Positions 1 through 5,134 of a DNA stretch of 6,364 bases are shown in pieces. Source of the stretch: Treponema sp. UBA4326 (GTDB taxonomy: Bacteria; Spirochaetota; Spirochaetia; Treponematales; Treponemataceae). Under the pieces are notes generated by a model. The model was not told the origin of the DNA. It saw only the letters and a program-made list of their open reading frames with translations, and did not search any database. Made by a program: the position numbers and the translations under genes. Position 1 is the stretch's first letter. Each line of letters opens with the position of its first letter. The stretch covers positions 1 to 6,364 of the forward strand of contig DGTW01000228.1 of NCBI GenBank assembly GCA_002393835.1. Direction: 5' to 3'.

Positions 1-442
1 CCCCGCCACAATCACCAGCACATTTATTTATACACCCCGCCTTACAACCATCTGTACAATTATCAGAACACCCTGTCATACAACTACCCTTGCATGAACT
101 CCAACATTCACCTGCACAATTGCGACCACAAGTTTCTGCACATCTTGCTGTACAATCACCAGAACAACTTTCCATGCACCCACTTGCACAACTTCTTCCA
201 CAATTACCTTGACAATAATGACTACAACTTCCCTGGCAGTAATAAGTACATCCGCCGACACAACTTCTTCCGCAGTCGCCTTGACAGTAATGCGTGCAAC
301 TACCAGCACAACCTGTGCTGCATTGTGTAGTACAAGCCCTACAAGCCGTTTCGTGAGGAATTGTGATTTTAGTTTTTTTGATGACAACTCTTGGTTTTAG
401 TTGCATCAAAGAATTCATCTCGGATTTTCGTAGAATTAACAT
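1..442 (-). CDS. Cys-every-fourth-residue repeat protein (RiPP-precursor-like), cut by the left window edge
   Basis: I do not recognise this as a named family member. The frame is open from ATG 442 to base 1 (147 codons, no stop, so the C-terminus is missing). Residues 1-33 contain no Cys and are basic and hydrophobic, ending ITIPHETA. After Cys34 and Cys37, Cys recurs at every fourth residue from Cys37 to Cys145 without a miss, giving 29 Cys in 114 residues. The X positions are rich in Gly, Ser, Thr, Asp and Asn. A block HYCQGxCGRSC (residues 51-61) recurs at 75-85. The start at 442 is chosen because GGAG lies 6 bases upstream; ATGs at 448 (touching GGAG) and 418 are less well placed. It lies 51 bases behind the 494-1039 gene, probably in one operon. 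A leader-plus-Cys-core layout resembles precursors modified by radical SAM enzymes (sactipeptide, ranthipeptide, Clo7bot-like). No maturase is visible in the window. A metal-binding or disulfide repeat protein is the alternative. Confidence 0.88.
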   Translation of the reverse strand, partial: MLILRKSEMNSLMQLKPRVVIKKTKITIPHETACRACTTQCSTGCAGSCTHYCQGDCGRSCVGGCTYYCQGSCSHYCQGNCGRSCASGCMESCSGDCTARCAETCGRNCAGECWSSCKGSCMTGCSDNCTDGCKAGCINKCAGDCGG

Positions 443-448
443 TAGCAT

Positions 449-452
449 CTCC
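449..452 (-). promoter_or_regulatory. Ribosome binding site GGAG that decides the start of the Cys-repeat gene
   Basis: On the minus strand GGAG is followed by six bases and then ATG at 442. The next in-frame ATG, at 418, is 30 bases away from GGAG and has no purine-rich site of its own. The ATG at 448 abuts the site and is too close. The choice adds eight residues to the leader. Confidence 0.6.
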
Positions 453-493
453 AAATGGTTATAAATATCTCGAAATCGTTATTTTCCCTAGTT

Positions 494-1039
494 TTATTTG
501 CCTTTTATGAAACTAATAATATTGTCAGAAGAGACTCTTAAAGTTTGCGCAGCTTCTTTTACTGAAGCCAAAATTAGTTCTTGTTCATTTTCAAATGATT
601 TTAATCCTTCTTGAACACAAGTCTTATTATCTTCAACTAATTGTTCTACAAGACCTTCTACTTCCTTTTTCAATTGTGCTTTAGGCATAGAGTTAAACTG
701 TTCCTCATAATAGGGATTATAATTGATTAATCCATTGCGAATTGCTTTTGTCTGTTTATTTTTAGGAACTGATGGATGCTCTTTTCCTGTCAACCTTTCA
801 ATGTATTCTTGTTCTGACATTCCGTCTGAATTCCTTGTTTGTGTATGAGTTTGTGTTTTTGTTTTAACAGTTTTTTTGGAGTGTTTGTTTTGTTCTTGTT
901 CTTGTTTAGCTTTTATTTTCGCTTTGAGTTCTTTTTCCTGTTGCTTTGCTTCTGCTATTTTATTTACATAGCGAGGATTCATTTTCTTTCTTGCTTCCTT
1001 CATTTCTTTTAATTTTCTTTCCATAGTTTCTGCTTTCAT
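494..1039 (-). CDS. Unrecognised Lys/Glu/Gln-rich coiled-coil protein, 181 aa
   Basis: I do not recognise this protein. Residues 1-60 are almost entirely charged or polar (Lys, Glu, Gln, with Ala/Met/Ile spaced as in a long amphipathic helix). A Thr/Gln/His linker follows at about 58-70, then a more globular part from about 75. Residues from about 118 to the end look helical again, with acidic and Leu/Val repeats, and the end is SFIKGK. It has a single Cys, about 40 residues from the C-terminus, no signal peptide and no membrane segment, so it should be cytoplasmic. The start at 1039 is preceded by AGAAG about 8 bases upstream. The gene is the first of a probable two-gene unit with the Cys-repeat gene and has a leader of about 110 bases carrying a hairpin. 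A partner, chaperone or regulator for the Cys-rich product is possible but is inference only. It is not a radical SAM enzyme. Confidence 0.8.
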   Translation of the reverse strand: MKAETMERKLKEMKEARKKMNPRYVNKIAEAKQQEKELKAKIKAKQEQEQNKHSKKTVKTKTQTHTQTRNSDGMSEQEYIERLTGKEHPSVPKNKQTKAIRNGLINYNPYYEEQFNSMPKAQLKKEVEGLVEQLVEDNKTCVQEGLKSFENEQELILASVKEAAQTLRVSSDNIISFIKGK

Positions 1040-1066
1040 ATTATTCGCTTCTTTTGTTTTTATTGT

Positions 1067-1107
1067 AAAATCTCGTGCTATCTTTTCAGGATAGAGCGAG
1101 ATTTTTT
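1067..1107. terminator. Strong hairpin in the leader of the 1039 gene; terminator- or attenuator-like
   Basis: Arms 1067-1082 and 1090-1105 are complementary at 14 of 16 positions, plus one G-U pair and one mismatch, around a 7-base loop. Read on the plus strand the stem is followed by six T (1102-1107), as in an intrinsic terminator. Read on the minus strand it ends in only four T and lies between the promoter and the ATG of the coiled-coil gene. It may stop plus-strand transcription, act as a weak attenuator of the minus-strand operon, or stabilise the mRNA 5' end. Confidence 0.6.
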
Positions 1108-1156
1108 ACTAATCCGTCATCAAAAAATAGGTTTCAGCGATTAGCCAGATAATTAT

Positions 1157-1184
1157 ATTGTACCAAAGCTTTTCCTAGATGCAA
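1157..1184 (-). promoter_or_regulatory. Candidate sigma-70 promoter for the coiled-coil/Cys-repeat operon
   Basis: On the minus strand TTGCAT (1184-1179) and TACAAT (1162-1157) are separated by 16 bases; an overlapping TATAAT occupies 1157-1152 but at 21-base spacing. Transcription would start near 1150, giving a leader of about 110 bases that contains the 1067-1107 hairpin. Predicted by eye only. Confidence 0.5.
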
Positions 1185-1205
1185 GCTAAAAAATCACCCC
1201 ACCAT

Positions 1206-1297
1206 CGTTAGGCTATGGAGCACCGAAGTACCGCGAAGCGGTATGAGCGTGAGCGAAGTGCGGAACAGCCGACCCGCCGTAGGCGGGGAACGCCCAT
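1206..1297. repeat. G+C-rich multi-hairpin intergenic repeat element (candidate)
   Basis: About 63% G+C by hand count over 1201-1297, against 35% in 1141-1200 and 18% in 1311-1370. It contains perfect short hairpins TACCGC-GAA-GCGGTA (1229-1243) and CCCGCC-GTA-GGCGGG (1273-1287), with a GAGCG/GTGAGCG-rich segment between them. No convincing coding frame belongs to it, although shadow frames run across it. The abrupt edges and the palindromes resemble dispersed intergenic repeats of the REP/BIME kind. Copy number cannot be seen from one window. It lies just past the stop codon of the lipoprotein gene and could also help terminate that transcript. Confidence 0.6.
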
Positions 1298-1307
1298 CTT
1301 CCTTTTC

Positions 1308-1832
1308 TCAATTATCGAACATTTTATTTTTTTTAGAATCTTCTTTTGCAACAGAAATTGATAAATTATTTGCACCATCCTTTATTGTTGAAGTTTTTTT
1401 AGCAACACTTGCAGTTGTAGGAGCATCAGATTTTACATAATATACCACGCCACCAATTTCTTCTGTTGTAGTAATCTTTTCGCTGGCTGGCGGCGTAACT
1501 GTAATCGTAAAGGTCGTGCTTTTTGTGACGGCGTTCTCAGTGTAGCTTACAGTGACGGTTTTCGTGCCTGTGCTTTCGGTGCTTGGCTGTGTGACTGAAA
1601 GACCCGTGGCTGGGTAGGCTATGGTTTTCGTGCTTTTATCTGAATAGCTTGCGGTGATTTTTAAACCGCTCGGTGTGAATGTTTCGTTTTGCTCGTATGT
1701 CGTTTTTGTTGGAAGTGTGCTGATTGCGATAGAAGAAAGAATTGAATCGCCGTCTTTGCTGCTAGTTTCGTTCTGGCAGGAAATTATCGTGAATGCAAGA
1801 AGTGCGAAAAATGCTGATAGAATTGACTTAAT
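1308..1832 (-). CDS. Short lipoprotein with one bacterial Ig-like domain; ATT start or lost start
   Basis: A frame of 174 codons ending TGA at 1310-1308. Residues 2-18 form a basic-then-hydrophobic signal with lipobox IISC (Cys19 would be lipidated), so the product is probably an envelope lipoprotein. Residues about 35-113 match the bacterial Ig-like (Big_3/Big_4) pattern: a Tyr-Glu-Gln-Asn opening, PSGLKITASYSDKST, then GTKTVTVSY and a closing FTITV strand. The tail to 174 is unrecognised. No ATG, GTG or TTG exists in frame before the lipobox; the frame is closed by TAA upstream. The codon in the place of a start is ATT (1832-1830), with GGA 8 bases before it. Either ATT is used or the start has mutated and this is a decaying gene. 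At 174 residues it is short for such surface proteins, so a truncated C-terminus is likely. G+C falls from about 53% (1481-1580) to 33% (1361-1460) inside the gene. Confidence 0.7.
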   Translation of the reverse strand: MKSILSAFFALLAFTIISCQNETSSKDGDSILSSIAISTLPTKTTYEQNETFTPSGLKITASYSDKSTKTIAYPATGLSVTQPSTESTGTKTVTVSYTENAVTKSTTFTITVTPPASEKITTTEEIGGVVYYVKSDAPTTASVAKKTSTIKDGANNLSISVAKEDSKKNKMFDN

Positions 1833-1858
1833 GTATACTATCCGGGGGGAAAAATATT

Positions 1859-1864
1859 ATTATA
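1859..1864 (-). promoter_or_regulatory. Candidate -10 box for the lipoprotein gene
   Basis: Perfect TATAAT on the minus strand, 26 bases before the ATT codon at 1832. There is no strong -35: TTCGCA at 19-base spacing is the best fit, and a good-looking TTTACA is only 12 bases away. The presence of a -10 argues for transcription, so the missing canonical start codon matters. Confidence 0.4.
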
Positions 1865-1912
1865 GGCGGAAAATTTTGTAAAGTGCGAAAAAAAGCAATA
1901 TAGCCGAGAGTA

Positions 1913-1941
1913 AAGACAATAATTTCTCTATCTGATATAAT
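1913..1941 (+). promoter_or_regulatory. Promoter of lepB, possibly giving a leaderless mRNA
   Basis: AAGACA (1913-1918, 4 of 6 matches to TTGACA), a 17-base spacer, then perfect TATAAT (1936-1941). The lepB ATG begins at 1948, where transcription itself would be expected to start. No Shine-Dalgarno sequence lies before that ATG. It is back to back with the lipoprotein -10 box. Confidence 0.6.
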
Positions 1942-1947
1942 GAATTT

Positions 1948-3711
1948 ATGAATACAAAAAGACTTTCCAAGCTCGCTCTTTTGTGCGGCTCTTTCTCCGC
2001 TTTATTTTCACTTACGCTTATTTCTTTCCACGCAGATATTTCTTTAATCGCCTTTCCGCTTTCCCTTGCTTTTACGGCATTTTTTCTTTTTTCTTCCATA
2101 AAAAAACTCTTCTCTGAGAATAAGCTTGTCTTCATTTCAGTCGTCAGGGAACTCTTGCAGTACCTTCCTTATGTTCTTCTGGTTGCCTTTGTTTTCCGCC
2201 GGGCTGGTGAATACGGCACTCCTTTTGCCCTTGATGTCATCTCTGTCATCCTCTGGCTTCTTGCCTCTGCCCTCACTCTAGTGCTTCTTCATTACCTTAA
2301 TCCCAAGTACATATCAAAGGTGAGCGGGGAGTGGGCTTCATTTGTCGAAAAACAGAAGGCAGAAAAAAAGAATCCTGCCAGCAAGTCACTGGTAAAATCA
2401 AGTGTCCGTGAGCTTTTAAGCTGGATTGATGCCCTTGTTCAGGCCGTCTTCATGGTTCTTCTGCTCAATATTTTCATAGTTCAGCTTTACGAAATTCCTT
2501 CTGAGTCAATGGTTCCGGAATTTTTAGTAAAAGACCGTGTCGTAGTTTTCAAAACCCTGAGCGGCCCCAAATTCCCTCTTTCGGAAGTGGGGCTTCCTTA
2601 CCTCAAAAAATACAAGCGTGGCGACATAGTTGTCTTCCGAAATCCCCATTACTCAAACGACCGAAAATCCGAGGTTCGCACCTTCCTTTCCCAGCTCGTT
2701 TACATGTGTACCCTCACTAAAGTCAACCTGAATGTGGACGAAAACGGAAACCAGAAGGCAGATCCCCTCGTAAAACGAGTCTGCGGCCTTGAGGGCGAGC
2801 AGCTTATGATGCAGGACGGAATCCTCTATTCCCGAACAAAAGATTCGCCTGAATTTAAGGCAGTCGACTCTGATTCAAGCTGGGCAACATGGAATTTAAA
2901 CGATGTCAAGCCGAGCCTCAAAAGCGGCATCCGTGATTTTCCTCTCCGGGACTCAGATTATGCCGAAATGCTTTCTGTCGAAGAAGAGAGGCGTAGCTTA
3001 AATCTTTCAGAGGCCGCTTCTGAATGCAAAAAAATCGCCGCTTCCTTTGAGTCAGTTTTCAAAAAACTTCCTAATAGCAAAAAAGGCAGAATTTCTTTTT
3101 CTGACGAGCAGCTGGATGTCTACTCCCTTTTCATAAATTCAAGCTATCTTACGGCATCCCTTCTTTCTTCGGAGAATGGCTCTGTCTGGTTTTCGGACTT
3201 TATGAGCGACTGGTGCAAGGGCAATCCTGATTTTGCTGGCGACCTTTATGCCGAGGCAAATTACCGCCTCAACATAATGATTAAGCTTGTCGCAGGAAAA
3301 ATGATTTTACGCAACGCCGAGCTTTATGCCCAGGGCTTGCAGAACGATGTCTGGCAAAATGACGATATGCGCTCTGCCTATATTGCCGAGGCACAGAAAC
3401 TTTATTCCTATGTCATGCTGCTGGACCTGCGCAATATGCCGGTCTTCCCGGCCAACGACGAGAATGGAAATCCCCGCTACATTCCAGAAAACTGCTATTT
3501 TATGATGGGCGACAACCGTTTCAATTCCCTCGATATGCGCCATTCCTACGACAGGTGGAACGCAAAGCTCACAAATTTTGACAGCTACAGTGTGACCTAT
3601 ACAAGCGACATGGCACCGCAATATGTAAGCCGAAGCCGTATGCTTGGAACGACATCATATCGCTTCTGGCCTGTTTCCCGTGCGGGCGTGCCTGGGCATA
3701 CTGGAAAGTAA
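1948..3711 (+). CDS. lepB: Type I signal peptidase (S26 family), unusually large, 587 aa
   Basis: Inner-membrane serine protease that removes signal peptides from Sec/Tat-exported proteins, using a Ser-Lys dyad. The boxes are clear: PSESMVP with catalytic Ser187, RGDIVVF at 224-230, VKRVCG with catalytic Lys276, and GDNRFNSLDMR at 522-531. The N-terminal 180 residues hold about five hydrophobic segments (near 9-27, 31-50, 65-83, 94-114 and 163-181), whereas E. coli LepB has two. The segment from Lys276 to the GDN box is about 245 residues, far longer than in B. subtilis enzymes and about twice that of E. coli. It contains a charged, helix-rich insertion (about 330-500). Total length is well above the usual 180-330. 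ATG 1948 is the first start and keeps the N-terminal membrane segments; it has no visible ribosome binding site. The next gene, 98 bases downstream, encodes a signal-peptide-bearing protein. Family assignment is firm; the role of the extra parts is unknown. Confidence 0.93.
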   Translation: MNTKRLSKLALLCGSFSALFSLTLISFHADISLIAFPLSLAFTAFFLFSSIKKLFSENKLVFISVVRELLQYLPYVLLVAFVFRRAGEYGTPFALDVISVILWLLASALTLVLLHYLNPKYISKVSGEWASFVEKQKAEKKNPASKSLVKSSVRELLSWIDALVQAVFMVLLLNIFIVQLYEIPSESMVPEFLVKDRVVVFKTLSGPKFPLSEVGLPYLKKYKRGDIVVFRNPHYSNDRKSEVRTFLSQLVYMCTLTKVNLNVDENGNQKADPLVKRVCGLEGEQLMMQDGILYSRTKDSPEFKAVDSDSSWATWNLNDVKPSLKSGIRDFPLRDSDYAEMLSVEEERRSLNLSEAASECKKIAASFESVFKKLPNSKKGRISFSDEQLDVYSLFINSSYLTASLLSSENGSVWFSDFMSDWCKGNPDFAGDLYAEANYRLNIMIKLVAGKMILRNAELYAQGLQNDVWQNDDMRSAYIAEAQKLYSYVMLLDLRNMPVFPANDENGNPRYIPENCYFMMGDNRFNSLDMRHSYDRWNAKLTNFDSYSVTYTSDMAPQYVSRSRMLGTTSYRFWPVSRAGVPGHTGK

Positions 3712-3720
3712 AAAGCTGGA

Positions 3721-3750
3721 GACGCAGATGAAGGCAGATAAACGCGGATT
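3721..3750 (+). repeat. Three tandem degenerate 10-base units
   Basis: Three consecutive 10-mers share the core A(C/G)GC(A/G)GAT: ACGCAGAT, AGGCAGAT, ACGCGGAT, each at the same phase. They lie right after the lepB stop. The motif resembles short intergenic repeats that I recall from many bacterial genomes; copies elsewhere cannot be seen here. Confidence 0.55.
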
Positions 3751-3764
3751 TTTGTTTTAAGGCT

Positions 3765-3783
3765 GATTTTCCGTAGGAAAATC
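3765..3783. repeat. Perfect 8-bp hairpin with GTA loop
   Basis: GATTTTCC, GTA, GGAAAATC form a perfect inverted repeat. No T-run follows, so it is a poor intrinsic terminator. It may protect the lepB mRNA 3' end or belong to the same repeat unit as the 3721-3750 array. The CCGTAGG core is shared with the hairpin at 1273-1287. Confidence 0.6.
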
Positions 3784-3809
3784 GAATCCGTGTGGCATTA
3801 TAAAGAATT

Positions 3810-4925
3810 ATGTTATACAAAAGATTTGGATTTTTTATAGCAATTTTTCTCTTAGGAACTTTTCTTTCAGCACAGACTACCCGGGGCGGGGAGGGGCTGG
3901 TTTCTGTCAGAAATGAATCTTCCGGGCTTGCTCCAGTAACTGAACATCTTCTTTCTGACAACCTTCCCCTTCTTCTTCAGGGAATCTGGCAGGGAAATGA
4001 CAGGCTCGTTATGTTCTCAAATCAGAATGAATTCGCCCTTGTCCTCCGTGTCTTTTACCAGTGGTACAACGACAGGGCTGCAGAACCTGCTTCTTTTTCG
4101 GAACTAAAATCCCGTGACCGTAACGATACCACAAAGTCTCCGGCTGAGGACATTCAGATTCAGTATGTCACAATTGTGGAAAATCCTTCAAGAACAGCGG
4201 GAGTCTACGAGCTTTCAATAAAATATCCCCACGAAAAAATCCCTGTACTTATTCCTCTTTGCGTAATCGACGGTAAAATCTACATGAATTTTCTGATTAA
4301 GGACAGCGCAAGCGTCACTGATTTGCGTCTTTCTCCAGATTCTTCATCAAATCAGGCTCAAAAATCAAGCTCAGACGGATTCTACAGGGCGGCTTCCTCT
4401 GCCTCAGGCCTTACAATCGCAAAACCTGTCTTCCAAAAAGAAGTTGTGTCTTATTATGTAAGTGAGAATGGCAGTGAGATTTACCGTATCCGCTACTGGC
4501 TTTCTGAAATGGAATATTCTTATGCAAAGGCAAGTTTTTCTGACGGCGACAAAATCTTTTCCGTTGACAAGTACCTTCGCATTGGCTCTCAGGTCTTTCA
4601 GTGCACCACAGGAAGAAGCACAAAAATCCGTAATATTCAGAAATCCTCAAAATTCGACAAGAATCCCACTTACGACTCTGAAGGAGGTATCGTGGCTTTC
4701 GGAGAGCCTTACCTGGTAAAAGTTCCTGAGGAAAGCGATCGGACTGCCATGGAGACTTCATCATATTTCCTTGGAACAATCGAAGAAAACAACAAGCGAA
4801 AGAAGCCCGCTCCAAAGCCACTCTTCCCGCCGACATTTCCGAAATACCGCTGGAAGGAAATCAGCGAGCTTGAGCTTTACAATCCCTCAACATGGAACAA
4901 GCGAAACCTGGATATACACAAATAA
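3810..4925 (+). CDS. Secreted protein of unknown function, 371 aa
   Basis: I do not recognise the family. Residues 1-21 are a classic Sec signal peptide: Lys-Arg, a hydrophobic stretch from 7 to 20, and Leu-Ser-Ala before Gln22, a good signal peptidase I site. There is no lipobox, so the mature protein should be periplasmic or exported. The mature part is mixed alpha/beta in look, with two Cys (151 and 265), a Ser-rich linker about 175-199, and a basic, Pro-rich segment at 331-348 followed by a short polar tail. A stretch around 53-70 (LLLQGIWQGNDRLVMF) resembles the opening strand of small periplasmic beta domains, but that is only an impression. The start at 3810 is the only ATG before the signal peptide; the ribosome binding site is poor, and TATAAA (3799-3804) sits 5 bases before it. 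It follows lepB on the same strand and may share its transcript. Confidence 0.85.
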   Translation: MLYKRFGFFIAIFLLGTFLSAQTTRGGEGLVSVRNESSGLAPVTEHLLSDNLPLLLQGIWQGNDRLVMFSNQNEFALVLRVFYQWYNDRAAEPASFSELKSRDRNDTTKSPAEDIQIQYVTIVENPSRTAGVYELSIKYPHEKIPVLIPLCVIDGKIYMNFLIKDSASVTDLRLSPDSSSNQAQKSSSDGFYRAASSASGLTIAKPVFQKEVVSYYVSENGSEIYRIRYWLSEMEYSYAKASFSDGDKIFSVDKYLRIGSQVFQCTTGRSTKIRNIQKSSKFDKNPTYDSEGGIVAFGEPYLVKVPEESDRTAMETSSYFLGTIEENNKRKKPAPKPLFPPTFPKYRWKEISELELYNPSTWNKRNLDIHK

Positions 4926-4949
4926 AAATCGAAAATCTTTCGTAAACTG

Positions 4950-4978
4950 TTGACATGATTCCAACTTTTCATTAGTAT
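4950..4978 (+). promoter_or_regulatory. Near-consensus promoter of the 5S rRNA gene
   Basis: Perfect TTGACA (4950-4955), a 17-base spacer, and TAGTAT (4973-4978, 5 of 6). The predicted start at about 4985 coincides with the 5' end of the 5S terminal stem. This is the strongest promoter by eye in the window. Confidence 0.8.
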
Positions 4979-4985
4979 TATATTT

Positions 4986-5094
4986 GTTGGTGGTCATAGT
5001 GAGGTGGCAATACCCGTTCCCGTTCCGAACACGGAAGTCAAGCACCTCTGCGTCGATGATACTCCTAACCGGGGGAAAGTAGAAAGCTGCCAAC
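4986..5094 (+). rRNA. rrf: 5S ribosomal RNA
   Basis: The transcript, about 109 bases long, has a 9-bp terminal stem: the 5' end GTTGGTGGT pairs with the 3' end ending in CCAAC, allowing G-U pairs. The conserved loop CCGAACACGGAAGTCAAGC is present around 5026-5044, and the GATGATACT loop-E/helix IV region is near 5055. It is a component of the large ribosomal subunit. No 23S gene adjoins it: the gene on its left is a protein gene, it has its own promoter on the left, and on the right lies ilvB. Exact ends may differ by one or two bases. Confidence 0.93.
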
Positions 5095-5101
5095 TTTTTT
5101 T
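5095..5101 (+). terminator. T-run terminator of the 5S transcript
   Basis: Seven T follow immediately on the closing stem of 5S rRNA, whose paired ends serve as the stem. ATTTT follows. It would separate 5S from ilvB unless read-through occurs. Confidence 0.6.
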
Positions 5102-5126
5102 ATTTTAAACGACATTTCCAAAAATT

Positions 5127-5134
5127 AAGGAAGG
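5127..5134 (+). promoter_or_regulatory. Strong ribosome binding site of ilvB
   Basis: AAGGAAGG lies 5 bases before ATG 5140. It fixes the start and contrasts with lepB and the 3810 gene, which have none or a weak one. Confidence 0.75.

Noticed and set aside
76..387. Minus-strand Val/Ala-rich frame of 103 codons
   Set aside because: Same-strand shadow of the Cys-repeat gene, produced by its 12-base period; the Cys frame is far less likely by chance.
94..400. Plus-strand frames at 94-330 and 209-400
   Set aside because: Antisense shadows of the Cys array; no ribosome binding sites and periodic composition.
1..400. CRISPR or simple tandem DNA repeat
   Set aside because: The period is 12 bases with only TGY fixed and codon-like third-position variation; there are no identical direct repeats with spacers.
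1243..1440. Plus-strand 65-codon frame
   Set aside because: Antisense to the lipoprotein gene and starts inside the G+C-rich repeat.
1654..1881. Plus-strand 75-codon frame
   Set aside because: Antisense to the lipoprotein signal and Ig-like region, which reads clearly on the minus strand.
1860..2135. Minus-strand 91-codon frame
   Set aside because: Antisense to the membrane-segment codons of lepB and overlaps both divergent promoters.
3307..3961. Minus-strand frames at 3307-3621 and 3569-3961
   Set aside because: Antisense to lepB and the secreted-protein gene; no recognisable domain or start signal.
4930..4942. CGAAA-ATC-TTTCG hairpin after the secreted-protein gene as a terminator
   Set aside because: Only five base pairs, A/T rich and no T-run; too weak to call.
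4411..4953. Frames at minus 4411-4836, plus 4462-4719 and plus 4771-4953
   Set aside because: Shadows within the secreted-protein gene.
4887..5093. Minus-strand 68-codon frame
   Set aside because: Lies antisense to the 5S rRNA gene and its promoter.
5102..5126. Riboswitch or T-box before ilvB
   Set aside because: The 45-base gap is too short and shows no specifier/antiterminator structure.
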